Shown here piece by piece: positions 17,859 through 26,574 of a stretch of 64,000 nt of DNA. The stretch spans positions 36,063 to 100,062 of the forward strand of contig NZ_JAGPWD010000016.1 in assembly GCF_018119395.1 (NCBI RefSeq), written 5' to 3'. This DNA comes from Massilia sp. ZL223 (lineage in GTDB: Bacteria > Pseudomonadota > Gammaproteobacteria > Burkholderiales > Burkholderiaceae_D). Every line of letters starts with the position of its first letter. The stretch's first letter is position 1. A program made the position numbers and the translations under genes. The notes beneath the pieces are model-generated. The model was not told where the DNA came from. It saw only the letters and a program-made list of their open reading frames with translations, and did no database searches.

Positions 17859-18377
17859 TCACACCATATCGATCTCTTTACGCATCCTGCGCCGCCAGCG
17901 CAGCAATCCCGCCGAATAGCACCCGAAATACCCCGCCGTCAGCCCCACGCACAGCATGGTCAGCGGCGAATCCGTCAGCCTCTCCGGCGTCACGCCCTTG
18001 CCCTGGTTCGAATAGATCTCGACACCAATATAGAGAATCCGCGCCACGAAGATCATGGCCATCACGATCCCCAGCCGCGCATTCGGCGTGAAGTAATACC
18101 CCTGCGGCGTATCCTCGAAGCGCGACAGCTTCAGCCCCCACACGCCATACCCGATCCCGCCCGCAGCCCCTACCAGCAGCGCCGCCAGGTTGTAGGGGTT
18201 GTCCAGCAGCTGGGCCGCCGGCACCAGGATCATCGCCCCGAACACCAGGATGCCGGTGTAATGGCGCGACACGATCGAGCGCTGGCGCGCCATGCGGTCC
18301 TTGATGCGGCGGTAGATGCGCCAGACGAGCAGGGGCGTCAGGACGAGCAGGGCCAGGGTGGTGATCGTGAGTTCCAT
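17859..18377 (-). CDS. four-helix membrane protein of unknown function
   Basis: 172 residues with hydrophobic segments at about 4-20, 42-60, 64-82 and 103-120, and a fifth weaker one near 140-160. Both ends are basic (RIYRRIKDRMARQR near the start, RWRRRMRKE near the end), suggesting cytosolic loops. The layout vaguely recalls CcdC-like (DUF1453) proteins, but I do not recognise the family with confidence. It stands alone, convergent with the condensin-like operon. Confidence 0.65.
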   Translation of the reverse strand: MELTITTLALLVLTPLLVWRIYRRIKDRMARQRSIVSRHYTGILVFGAMILVPAAQLLDNPYNLAALLVGAAGGIGYGVWGLKLSRFEDTPQGYYFTPNARLGIVMAMIFVARILYIGVEIYSNQGKGVTPERLTDSPLTMLCVGLTAGYFGCYSAGLLRWRRRMRKEIDMV

Positions 18378-18489
18378 GGTGCTTCAGAAGAGGTACGTTG
18401 ATGAGGAATCCGGCATTGTAAGGCAAGCGCCGGGCCGGGGCCCATCATGGTAAGGTGATCTTCCCGCTAGATTCGAGGAGATCCCGGCC

Positions 18490-18657
18490 ATGTACACAGT
18501 TGTTCCCGTGCAAGCCCACCGCGCACCCGACCCGGTGCCGATCGAAGAACCGGCGCCCGAACCCTTCGACGCGCCGCATCCGCACCACCAGCCCGGCCAC
18601 CATACCCCGCAAAACGAAGAGCCGATACCCGATCACAAACCAAGCATCCTGCATTAG
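18490..18657 (+). CDS. 55-residue proline/histidine-rich small protein
   Basis: A short frame starting MYTVVPVQAH, with about 13 Pro and 7 His residues, many acidic residues and no hydrophobic segment. GAGGAG lies nine bases upstream of the ATG. Its TAG stop interlocks with the TAA of tamB on TTAG, the same close-packed arrangement seen at other convergent pairs here, which supports a real gene. It is likely disordered and cytosolic. It resembles in style, not clearly in sequence, the Pro-rich ORF at 29996. Function is unknown. Confidence 0.5.
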   Translation: MYTVVPVQAHRAPDPVPIEEPAPEPFDAPHPHHQPGHHTPQNEEPIPDHKPSILH

Positions 18658-21600
18658 TCAAAGGCCCAGGAATACAGGATGTCCAGGGCGGTATTGGTGC
18701 CGGTCTGGAACTGCAGGGTAATGCGCGGATTGAGCTTGTAGCGCAGGCGCACCAGGCTCGTGGCCGTGGTCGCGCCCTGCTCGAAGCTCAGGTAGGCGCG
18801 CGAGGAAATGCGTTTGCCCACCGTCACCACCGTTCCTTCCAGGCCATTCGCTTGGCCATTGGCCTGCTTCAGGCCCAGCTCGTCCACGTTGAGCGAATTC
18901 TTCAGCTTCGAGGTAATCCCGCCGCTGCCGCCCTTGCCGCCGAGCAGGGCGCCGGCCGCGGCGGCCAGCACGTCCTTCTCGTTGCCGCTGGTGCCTTCCA
19001 TGCCGTGGCCCAGCACCAGCCAGGACAGCTTTTCGCTGTCCGGCACGTTCGGCGTCGACACCAGCCGCGCCTGCGGCGCCTGGGCGGTGCCGCGCACCTG
19101 CACGCCGGCTTCCACATTGGTCTCGGACAGCTGCTCGCCCTCGGGGCGCTTGCGCACCGCCAGGATGTCGAGCGCCGGGTTGTCGTAGGCGCCGCTGAAG
19201 GTGATCACGGCGCGCTCGATCGCCAGGCGCTGGCCGTAGGCGGCATAGGTGCCGTCCACGGCGCGGATGGTGCCGTTCACGCGAGGCGGGCGCGCGCCGG
19301 TCTTGCGCACCCGCGCATTGCCGGCGAGGGTGGCGTCGATGCCCATGCCGCGCAGGCGGAACTCGTCGCCCAGGTCGACCCGCAGGTCGACCGCGAGCGG
19401 CATCTCCTTTTCTTCGTTGGACGGCACGATCCTGGTGCCGCGGCCCAGCACGATCACGTCGTCGGACATGGTCGGGCGGCCTTGCGGCGCCAGTTCGATC
19501 AGGGCGCGGTCGGCCTTGAAGCGTCCTTCGAGTTCGAAGCGGCTGGCGTCGCGCACCAGCGAGGCCTGGCCGCTCACCACCACCGTACGGTCGGGGCGCG
19601 ACAGGGCTTCCAGCTTGTCCGCCGTCAGGCGCAGGTCGGCGGCCGCCAGGCCGCTCGAGAAGCGCAGGAAGCCTTCGGCCGAGGCACTGCCTTGGCGGCC
19701 CTGGAAGGCCAGGCGCTGCAGCTCCAGGCGGTCGCCCGCGAGCTGGGCGCGCAGCTGGCCGTTCTGCAGGCGTACGCCTTGCTCGGCCCAGCGCACCGCC
19801 AGGTTGTCGCCGCTGACATTGCCGTTCAGGCTGGGCGTGCCGATGGTGCCGCCGCCCGTCAGGGCCAGGCGCAGCGCGCCGTCCAGTTCCAGTCCCGGCT
19901 GCCCCGCCAGCGGCGCCAGCCAGGCGATCGAGGCCATGTCGGCATTGGCCGACATGCGCAGCGGGCTGTCGCGGTCCAGGCGGCCGCGCAGCAGCTGCGC
20001 GTTGGCTTCGACATTGGCCTTGCCGGTGCGGGCGCCATCCAGGTCGAGACGCACGCGCAGCTTGCTGCCGACCACGTTGGCGCTGGCCTCGAACTGGCGC
20101 AGGCCGAGCGGTACCGGCGTGTCGCCACCCACGATGGCGTCGCCGCGTTCGCGGAACACGCGCACATTGCCGTTCAGCGCGGGCGCGCCGCCGGCCACGG
20201 CCGGAGCGCGCAGGTCGAGCGCCCATTGGGCGCCCAGGGTCAGGTCGCCGCGTGCGTTCTCGCGCAGCGCCGGCGAGAACTGGGCCAGCCAGGTGAGCGG
20301 CACGTTGTCGGCGTGGCCGCGGCTGGTCCAGCGCGGGCCGTTCTTGGTAAGAAGGTCGACCGTGACGCTGCCGGATGGCAGCTTGATCACGGCGCCATTG
20401 AAGGCGATGCGTTCCGGCTTGGCCAGGCCCATGATGCCGGAGCCGGGCGCGCCGCCGATGCGCAGGGGCACCGGCGCAGTCAGGTTCATGGCGTAGCGGC
20501 CGCGGTTCTGCAGGGCCGCCAGGGTGCCGTTCCAGGTGTCGCCGGCCAGGGCGCCGCGCACCTCGGTGTTGGCGTCGAAGGTTTCGCCGCGCGCCGCCAG
20601 GCGAACGGTATGGGCGCCACGCGTGCCTTCGGATTGCAGGCTCAATGCCGCGACGCGGGTTTCACCGCTCGCATAGTCCAGGACTTGCACGTCGGTGACG
20701 AAAGGATCGCGTGCGCCGCGGCCCGAACCCAGGTTGGCGCTGGCGCGCAGCGAGCGCACCGTGTGCTTGCCGAGCAGCTTGAGGTTCTCGCCGTTCAGGC
20801 TGGCGTTCAGCGAAGGCGTCTCCATGGTGCCGGAGACCGTGCCCGCGCCGCGCAGCGCGCCGCCGTAGTCGGGGCCGAGGGCGGCCAGCTGGGGCGCGTC
20901 GACACGCCAGTCGAGGCGGTCGCTCCCTGCGCCGAAGCTGCCCTTCGCCGCCACGATATTAGGACCGACATGCAGCTCGACGTCGGCGTTCGATACGTGG
21001 CGCCGGTCGGCGGCCAGCTTCGCATGGCCCCAGAAGGGCGACTTGGCCAGGGTCGAGTCCTGCACGCGCAGGTCGAGCGCGCCGCGCCAGTCCTTGCCGG
21101 CGCGGCCGCTGGCGTCGAATACGGCGTTGATGTCGCCCGCCAGCGGCGAGCCGAAGGCGGCCGGGTTGAAGCGCTGGGCCGTGCCGCTGGCCTTGACTTC
21201 GACCGCCTTGGCGCCTTCCGGCCCGGCCAGCCAGGCCTCGCCGGTGGCGCGCAGGCTGCCCGCATTGTTCTGGCGCTGCTTCGCCACCCAGCCCAGGCCC
21301 TGGGCATTCACTTCGAAAGTGGTACGCGGCGCCGCCATGGTGCCGGTGGCGACGCCGCTGGCCGTCACCGCGCCATACAGGTCGCTGCGCACGGCGGCCA
21401 GTTCGCGGCCGTCGACGCGCCATTGCAGGCGGTCGCCCTTGCCGCCGAAGGCGCCGTTCAGGGCGACCGTGTTCCGGCCCAGGGCCAGGTCGGCGTCGAT
21501 GCCGCTGATGCGTTTGGCGTCCGCGTGCAGCTTGCCGCTGCCGGCGAGCGGCTGGCCGAACAGGCGGCTGCGGCGCACGGCGAAGTCGGCGTCCACGCGC

Positions 21601-23105
21601 CAGGCGGGCGCCAGGGCGCCGGCCGCGTTGACGCTGGCGTTGATGTCCGCTTCCGGATAGTCGCCCAGCGCGGACGGATCGAAGCGGCTGGCGTTCAGCA
21701 CGCCCTTGAAAGCCTTGTTGCCGGTCAGGTCCAGGTTGCCGCTGGCATCGATGCTGCCGGCGCCGGCCGCCAGGCGCGCCTCGCGCAGGGTCAGCACATT
21801 GTTCTCCAGGGTCGCCAGGGCCGCCAGGCGCATGCCCTTGTCGGCCAGGTTGGCTTGCAGGGTCTGGCGCGTCGCCTCGTTGGTCACCTGGATGCCGCCG
21901 CGGATCGCGGTCGGCTTCATGCTGCCGTGGATGCCCTTCAGGTCGAAGCGGTCGGTATGCAGGGTGAAGCGGGCCGTGCCCAGGCCTTTCTCGTCCTTCC
22001 CGCGCTGCACGCCGCCCACGCCGGTGAAGCGGCCGGCGGCGCCGAAGTCCATCAGCACGTCGGATACTTGCAGCGCATCCAGGCTGCCGCCCAGCTGCCC
22101 GCGCATGGCGCGCAGCGGCAGGCGTTGCTGGTCGATGGTGCCGGCCGGGCCGTCATTGGTGAGATTCACGCTGCCGCCGATTGTATATTGTCCATTGCGC
22201 TTGTCGTCCAGCCGGCCATTGACGGCCAGGGTCAGGTCGGCGGTCGGCAGGGCCGGGTTGAAGAAACCCGGATCGATGTTGCGGGCGTTGATGCGCACGG
22301 CGCGCAAGGGGATGGGTGCGAAGGGCGAAAGCTCCAGGCGGCCGTCGCCGACGGCGCGCCCGGCCTGGCCGCTGGCGTCCACCAGCGTCGTATTCAGGTC
22401 GCCGCCGACCTTCAGCTTGAGCTGGGCGGCGCGCGCCCCCGCTTGCGCTTCCGACTGCGTCAGGCTGGCGGCGCCATCGAGCTTGAACGGACGCTGCGAG
22501 CCGATGCTGGCATTGGCCGCCACCAGGCCCCAGGGCGTGGAAGCGCTGGCGTCGCGCAGCACCCAGCTCTGCTTGTCGCCCTTGAGCTTGAGGCGGATGT
22601 TGTCGATGCGGGTCTCGGCGCCCTGGTTCACGAAGGTCGCCTGGGCCAGGCGCGCGTCGTTGACGGCGATCGGGAAGGGCGGGGCGAGCGAAGCCGGCAT
22701 CGTCGTGGGCTCGTCGCTTTCCTTCAAGGTCTCCATGCGCAGGCTGGCGGCGTGCAGGCTGTCGACCAGCACGCCGCTGGAGACGATCTGGCGCGGCGAC
22801 CATTGCAGGTCGATCTTGTTGGCGATTACCAGCTGCTCGTCGGTGCGCCACACCATGCGCTCGATGTGCATGGCGCCGTACAGCGAGCCGGACACGCCGC
22901 TCAGGGTCAGCTTGCCGCCGCTGGCCTTGGCCACGCGCTGGGCGATCATCTGCAGGGTGGTCTCGCGTCCGAGATACCACAGCGTGCCGCCGACCAGCAC
23001 GCCGGTGACGGCGACGCCGATCGCCACGCGGCGCGGCCACTTGCGCTTGCGCGGCGCGGGAGCATGCGCCTGGGCCTGGTCAGGAGGAGTGTCCTTGGTA
23101 TCCAT
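18654..23105 (-). CDS. tamB: TamB, inner-membrane-anchored translocation and assembly protein
   Basis: 1483 residues. A basic N-terminus and a single transmembrane helix at about 27-46 are followed by well over 1000 residues of repetitive beta strands (the AsmA/TamB beta-taco fold) and the conserved DUF490 C-terminus, which includes LAVRKRPEG and VPDSEKLSWLVLGHG and ends with a YSWAFD strand. TamB spans the periplasm and works with TamA in outer-membrane protein insertion and lipid transport. Its ATG overlaps the tamA stop by one base (TGATG), with no separate ribosome site, so translation is coupled to tamA. Confidence 0.93.
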   Translation of the reverse strand: MDTKDTPPDQAQAHAPAPRKRKWPRRVAIGVAVTGVLVGGTLWYLGRETTLQMIAQRVAKASGGKLTLSGVSGSLYGAMHIERMVWRTDEQLVIANKIDLQWSPRQIVSSGVLVDSLHAASLRMETLKESDEPTTMPASLAPPFPIAVNDARLAQATFVNQGAETRIDNIRLKLKGDKQSWVLRDASASTPWGLVAANASIGSQRPFKLDGAASLTQSEAQAGARAAQLKLKVGGDLNTTLVDASGQAGRAVGDGRLELSPFAPIPLRAVRINARNIDPGFFNPALPTADLTLAVNGRLDDKRNGQYTIGGSVNLTNDGPAGTIDQQRLPLRAMRGQLGGSLDALQVSDVLMDFGAAGRFTGVGGVQRGKDEKGLGTARFTLHTDRFDLKGIHGSMKPTAIRGGIQVTNEATRQTLQANLADKGMRLAALATLENNVLTLREARLAAGAGSIDASGNLDLTGNKAFKGVLNASRFDPSALGDYPEADINASVNAAGALAPAWRVDADFAVRRSRLFGQPLAGSGKLHADAKRISGIDADLALGRNTVALNGAFGGKGDRLQWRVDGRELAAVRSDLYGAVTASGVATGTMAAPRTTFEVNAQGLGWVAKQRQNNAGSLRATGEAWLAGPEGAKAVEVKASGTAQRFNPAAFGSPLAGDINAVFDASGRAGKDWRGALDLRVQDSTLAKSPFWGHAKLAADRRHVSNADVELHVGPNIVAAKGSFGAGSDRLDWRVDAPQLAALGPDYGGALRGAGTVSGTMETPSLNASLNGENLKLLGKHTVRSLRASANLGSGRGARDPFVTDVQVLDYASGETRVAALSLQSEGTRGAHTVRLAARGETFDANTEVRGALAGDTWNGTLAALQNRGRYAMNLTAPVPLRIGGAPGSGIMGLAKPERIAFNGAVIKLPSGSVTVDLLTKNGPRWTSRGHADNVPLTWLAQFSPALRENARGDLTLGAQWALDLRAPAVAGGAPALNGNVRVFRERGDAIVGGDTPVPLGLRQFEASANVVGSKLRVRLDLDGARTGKANVEANAQLLRGRLDRDSPLRMSANADMASIAWLAPLAGQPGLELDGALRLALTGGGTIGTPSLNGNVSGDNLAVRWAEQGVRLQNGQLRAQLAGDRLELQRLAFQGRQGSASAEGFLRFSSGLAAADLRLTADKLEALSRPDRTVVVSGQASLVRDASRFELEGRFKADRALIELAPQGRPTMSDDVIVLGRGTRIVPSNEEKEMPLAVDLRVDLGDEFRLRGMGIDATLAGNARVRKTGARPPRVNGTIRAVDGTYAAYGQRLAIERAVITFSGAYDNPALDILAVRKRPEGEQLSETNVEAGVQVRGTAQAPQARLVSTPNVPDSEKLSWLVLGHGMEGTSGNEKDVLAAAAGALLGGKGGSGGITSKLKNSLNVDELGLKQANGQANGLEGTVVTVGKRISSRAYLSFEQGATTATSLVRLRYKLNPRITLQFQTGTNTALDILYSWAFD

Positions 23106-24943
23106 CAGAACGTGAACCCGAGTGAGAAGTGCAGGCGCGCCTTGCGCAATGCGTGGCCATAGGCCAGGTCGACGTTGATCGGGCCGACCGGGCTGCGCCA
23201 GCGCGCGCCGACGCCGTAGCCCGACTTGGGCTTGAGGTCGCCGACCTTGTCGGCGGCGTTGCCGGCGTCGTAGAACACGGCCACGCCCCAGGGCGGGCGG
23301 AACCAGTACTGGTATTCGGCGCTGGCCGTGGCCAGGTATTTGCCGCCGACGATGGCGCCGTTCTCGCGCACGCCCAGCTCGCGGTAGCCGTAGCCGCGCA
23401 CCGACTGGTCGCCGCCGGCGCGGAACAGGAAGACCGAGGGCACGCCCAGCTTTTCCTTGGCCGCCACCGCGCCGAACTCGCCGCGCAGCACCAGGGTGCC
23501 GCTTTCGCCCATGGGCTTGAACGCCTGGCCGCGCAGGTAGAGGCGCAGGAATTTTTCGTCGGTCAGGATCGGCAGCGCCGCGCCGCCCAGCTGGCCGCTG
23601 ATCACATAGCCGTTGGTCGGCTGGATCAGGCTGTCGAGCTTGCGCTTGGTGATGGTGTAGGTGAGCGGTATGCTGCGCGTGCGGGTCTTGGGCTGTGGCG
23701 GCACCTGGCGTTCCTCGAACAGGGCTTCCAGGACCAGGCTGCGCTCCAGCAGCGGCGAGCCCCAGCTGCGGCGCGCCGCCACGGTGGCCGTGGTGGTGAT
23801 CTCGCCGCGCACGTCGTTGCGCTCGATGCCGGCGCCGACACTGTCGTTGTAGCCCTTCGGCTTGGTGGGCCAGAAGAAGTCGACCCGCGCCGTCTGGCGC
23901 TTCTGCTCGTACAGCAGGTCGCTCTTCATGCGCTTGCCCAGCACGTTCAGGTCGTCGTAGCTGAGCTGGGCGCGGGCGCCGGTGTCGGTCGAGAAGCCGA
24001 CGCCGACCTCGACGTTCTTGCGCTTGTTCTCGGTCACGCGCACCAGCACCGGCAGCACCGTGGGGCCGACCGGGGTCTGGGGGCTGGAGGCGCCGTCCTC
24101 GTCGCCGTCCTTGAGGTCTTCCAGCTCGGCGTTGAGCACGGCGCGCATGTCGGCGCTCACCTCGACGCTGCTGAAGTAGCCGGTGTCCTGCAGGCGCGAC
24201 TGCAAGGCCTGCAGCGCGGCTTCGCTGTATTCGTCGCCCGGCTTGATCTGGTTCAGGTTGGTGATGACGTTGCGCGGATAACGCTTCAGGCCGCGGATGC
24301 GCAGCTCGCCGAAGCGCATCTCGGGACCGCTGTCGATCACCACGCGCAGCAGGGCGCGGCGCTCGTCCGGATCGACGGTGGCGCTGGTCTCGACCAGCTG
24401 GGCGCGCGGGAAGCGGGTCTGCGCCACCGCGCGCAGCAGGTCGCGCTTGGCGCCCTCCCAGTCGCCCTGGACGAAGCGCGCGCCCACCGGCAGGCTCCAG
24501 CGCTGGCGCAGGGCGTTCGCATCGAAAGGCGCCGCGCCCTTGTCGAAGGGGACGAAGCCGCGCAGCACCAGGTCGACGTCGCCCACCAGCACCGGCTCGC
24601 CCGGATCGACGATCACGCGCGCCACCGGGCGGCCGCCGCTGGTGTCGAGCCCGGCCGAGACCTTGGGCGAGTAATAGCCTTCGGTGGCGATCAGGGTCTT
24701 GACCTGCTCGGGCGCTTCCTTGACCAGGCGCTGCAGCTGCTCCAGGTCCACGCGCGCATTCCCGCGCCAGCGCACCAGGTCCAGGTTGTCTTCCAGCAGC
24801 TCTTCGAGCTGACGCGGCGCGTCGATGCGCACCGTGTAATCGATCCCCTGCGCCGCTGCGGCCGACGCGCATAATAGAGCGCCGACGCCGAGCACTAAGC
24901 GGGGCGCCGGGCATGGGCGGATGATCGATCTTTCGGGAAACAT
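23105..24943 (-). CDS. tamA: TamA, outer-membrane Omp85-family assembly protein
   Basis: 612 residues. A signal peptide (VLGVGALLCASAAAAQ, cut near 32) is followed by POTRA-like domains (about 35-270; one contains GELRIRGLKRYP) and a 16-strand-type beta barrel. The barrel contains the Omp85 motif region FLFRAGGDQSVRGYGYRELG and ends in the outer-membrane signature SLGFTF with terminal Phe. The ATG at 24943 has GGAGGA five bases upstream; longer frames enter the queC leader. It is divergent from queC. Together with tamB it forms the TAM complex. Confidence 0.93.
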   Translation of the reverse strand: MFPERSIIRPCPAPRLVLGVGALLCASAAAAQGIDYTVRIDAPRQLEELLEDNLDLVRWRGNARVDLEQLQRLVKEAPEQVKTLIATEGYYSPKVSAGLDTSGGRPVARVIVDPGEPVLVGDVDLVLRGFVPFDKGAAPFDANALRQRWSLPVGARFVQGDWEGAKRDLLRAVAQTRFPRAQLVETSATVDPDERRALLRVVIDSGPEMRFGELRIRGLKRYPRNVITNLNQIKPGDEYSEAALQALQSRLQDTGYFSSVEVSADMRAVLNAELEDLKDGDEDGASSPQTPVGPTVLPVLVRVTENKRKNVEVGVGFSTDTGARAQLSYDDLNVLGKRMKSDLLYEQKRQTARVDFFWPTKPKGYNDSVGAGIERNDVRGEITTTATVAARRSWGSPLLERSLVLEALFEERQVPPQPKTRTRSIPLTYTITKRKLDSLIQPTNGYVISGQLGGAALPILTDEKFLRLYLRGQAFKPMGESGTLVLRGEFGAVAAKEKLGVPSVFLFRAGGDQSVRGYGYRELGVRENGAIVGGKYLATASAEYQYWFRPPWGVAVFYDAGNAADKVGDLKPKSGYGVGARWRSPVGPINVDLAYGHALRKARLHFSLGFTF

Positions 24944-25105
24944 ATTCCTCCAATGTGAATGCTTCTGCAATCTTAATGGATTGGCAAAATTGATGGCGAA
25001 CGCTAAACGGTGCAGTGCGCCTGCCGGAGCACACGGTACGCCCGTTTTGTGCCAGAATCCGTGGTTTTCCGCGCCCGTTCGGGCTACTTTCTCCAGAGAT
25101 CGATC

Positions 25106-25816
25106 ATGCTTTCCCAAGACACCGCACTCGTCCTGTTCAGCGGCGGCCAGGACTCCACCACCTGCCTCGCCTGGGCCCTGCAACGCTATGCCCGCGTGGA
25201 AACGATCGGCTTCGACTATGGCCAGCGCCATGCGATCGAACTGGAGGTGCGCCCCGACCTGCTCACCAAGATGCGCGCCCTGGACCCGGCATGGGATGCG
25301 CGCCTGGGCGAGGACCACATGATCGACCTGTCCTTGATCTCGAAGATCTCGGACACCGCGCTCACCAGCAATGTGGCGATCGCGATGCAGGAAAACGGCT
25401 TGCCGAACACCTTCGTCCCTGGCCGCAACCTGCTGTTCATGACGGTGGCCGCCACGGTCGCCTACCGCCGCGGCCTGAACGTTCTGGTGGGCGGCATGTG
25501 CGAGACCGATTTCTCGGGCTACCCGGACTGCCGCGACGACACCATGAAGGCGCTGCAGGTGGCCCTGAACCTGGGCATGGCCACGCGCCTGAAGGTCGAG
25601 ACGCCGCTGATGTGGATCGACAAGGCCCAGACCTGGGAGCTGGCCGAGCAGGAAGGCGGCGAAGCCCTGGTCGACCTGGTCCGCTTCGATACCCACACCT
25701 GCTACCTGGGCGAGCGCGGCGCCGCGCACGACTGGGGCCACGGCTGCGGCGCCTGCCCGGCCTGCGAACTGCGCGCGCGCGGCTACGCCCAGTACAAGGC
25801 GCGCAAAGCAGCCTGA
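25106..25816 (+). CDS. queC: 7-cyano-7-deazaguanine synthase QueC
   Basis: 236 residues. The ATP-binding P-loop is [10 protein letters not shown] (10-19). Four zinc-binding Cys lie at about 199, 214, 217 and 220 in the pattern C-x14-C-x2-C-x2-C, a longer first spacing than in some species but, as far as I recall, usual for betaproteobacteria. QueC converts 7-carboxy-7-deazaguanine to preQ0 with ammonia and ATP, the last step before queuosine-specific reactions. The ATG at 25106 is chosen because the family starts close to the P-loop; the ribosome site is weak (AGAG). No other queuosine genes are in the window. Confidence 0.95.
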   Translation: MLSQDTALVLFSGGQDSTTCLAWALQRYARVETIGFDYGQRHAIELEVRPDLLTKMRALDPAWDARLGEDHMIDLSLISKISDTALTSNVAIAMQENGLPNTFVPGRNLLFMTVAATVAYRRGLNVLVGGMCETDFSGYPDCRDDTMKALQVALNLGMATRLKVETPLMWIDKAQTWELAEQEGGEALVDLVRFDTHTCYLGERGAAHDWGHGCGACPACELRARGYAQYKARKAA

Positions 25817-25830
25817 CACGGGGCCGCCCG

Positions 25831-26574
25831 ATGCGCCTGGCCATCCTCACCGACCTGCACGCCAATCGCGAGGCGGTCGAGGCCTGCCTGGCGCACGCCC
25901 AGCGCCAGCGCGCCGACCAGTATGCCTTCCTGGGCGACCTGGTGGGCTACGGGGCCAATCCCGGCTGGGTGGTCGATACCGTGATGGACTACGTCGCGCG
26001 GGGCGCGCTGGCGATCCAGGGCAACCACGACTACGCCGCCACCCACAGCGAACGCCCCGGCATGCATCCGGAAGCGCTGCACGTGCTGGAATGGACGCGC
26101 GCCCAGCTCTCTCCCGAACAGGCCGGCTTCCTGGCCGGCCTGCCGCTGATGCAGCAGCATGGCCACGCGCTGTTCGTGCACGCCAGCGCCTGGCAGCCTG
26201 AAAAATGGGAATACGTGACCGGTTCCGCCCAGGCGATGCGCAGCCTGGGCGCGACGTCCTGCCGCCTGGTGTTCTCGGGCCACGTGCACGTGCCGGCCCT
26301 GTACCGGCTGGCCGACGACGGCCGCCTCGGCACCCTGGTGCCGGAAGCCGGCAGCTGCATCGCGCTGGATCCCCGCTACCGCTATCTGGCGATCGTCGGG
26401 GCCGCGGGGCAGCCGCGCGACGCCAACAATGCCGCCTGCTACGCCATCTACGACGACAGTACGCGCGAGCTGTGCTTCTTCCGGGTGCCCTACGACCACG
26501 GCGCGGCCGCGCGCCGCGTGATCGCGGCCGGCTTGCCGCTGGTGTTCGCGATGCGGCTGATCGAAGGTATCTAG
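25831..26574 (+). CDS. metallophosphoesterase (YfcE/diadenosine tetraphosphatase-like)
   Basis: 247 residues with the full calcineurin-like motif set: D-x-H (TDLHAN, Asp8 and His10), GDxVGYG (Asp about 35), GNHDY, and paired His motifs near FVHAS and FSGHVHVP. Such proteins are dimetal phosphodiesterases or phosphatases on nucleotides or phosphoproteins; the exact substrate is not predictable. It follows queC by 14 bases and is probably co-transcribed. Its stop interlocks with that of the convergent GGDEF-EAL gene on CTAG. Confidence 0.87.
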   Translation: MRLAILTDLHANREAVEACLAHAQRQRADQYAFLGDLVGYGANPGWVVDTVMDYVARGALAIQGNHDYAATHSERPGMHPEALHVLEWTRAQLSPEQAGFLAGLPLMQQHGHALFVHASAWQPEKWEYVTGSAQAMRSLGATSCRLVFSGHVHVPALYRLADDGRLGTLVPEAGSCIALDPRYRYLAIVGAAGQPRDANNAACYAIYDDSTRELCFFRVPYDHGAAARRVIAAGLPLVFAMRLIEGI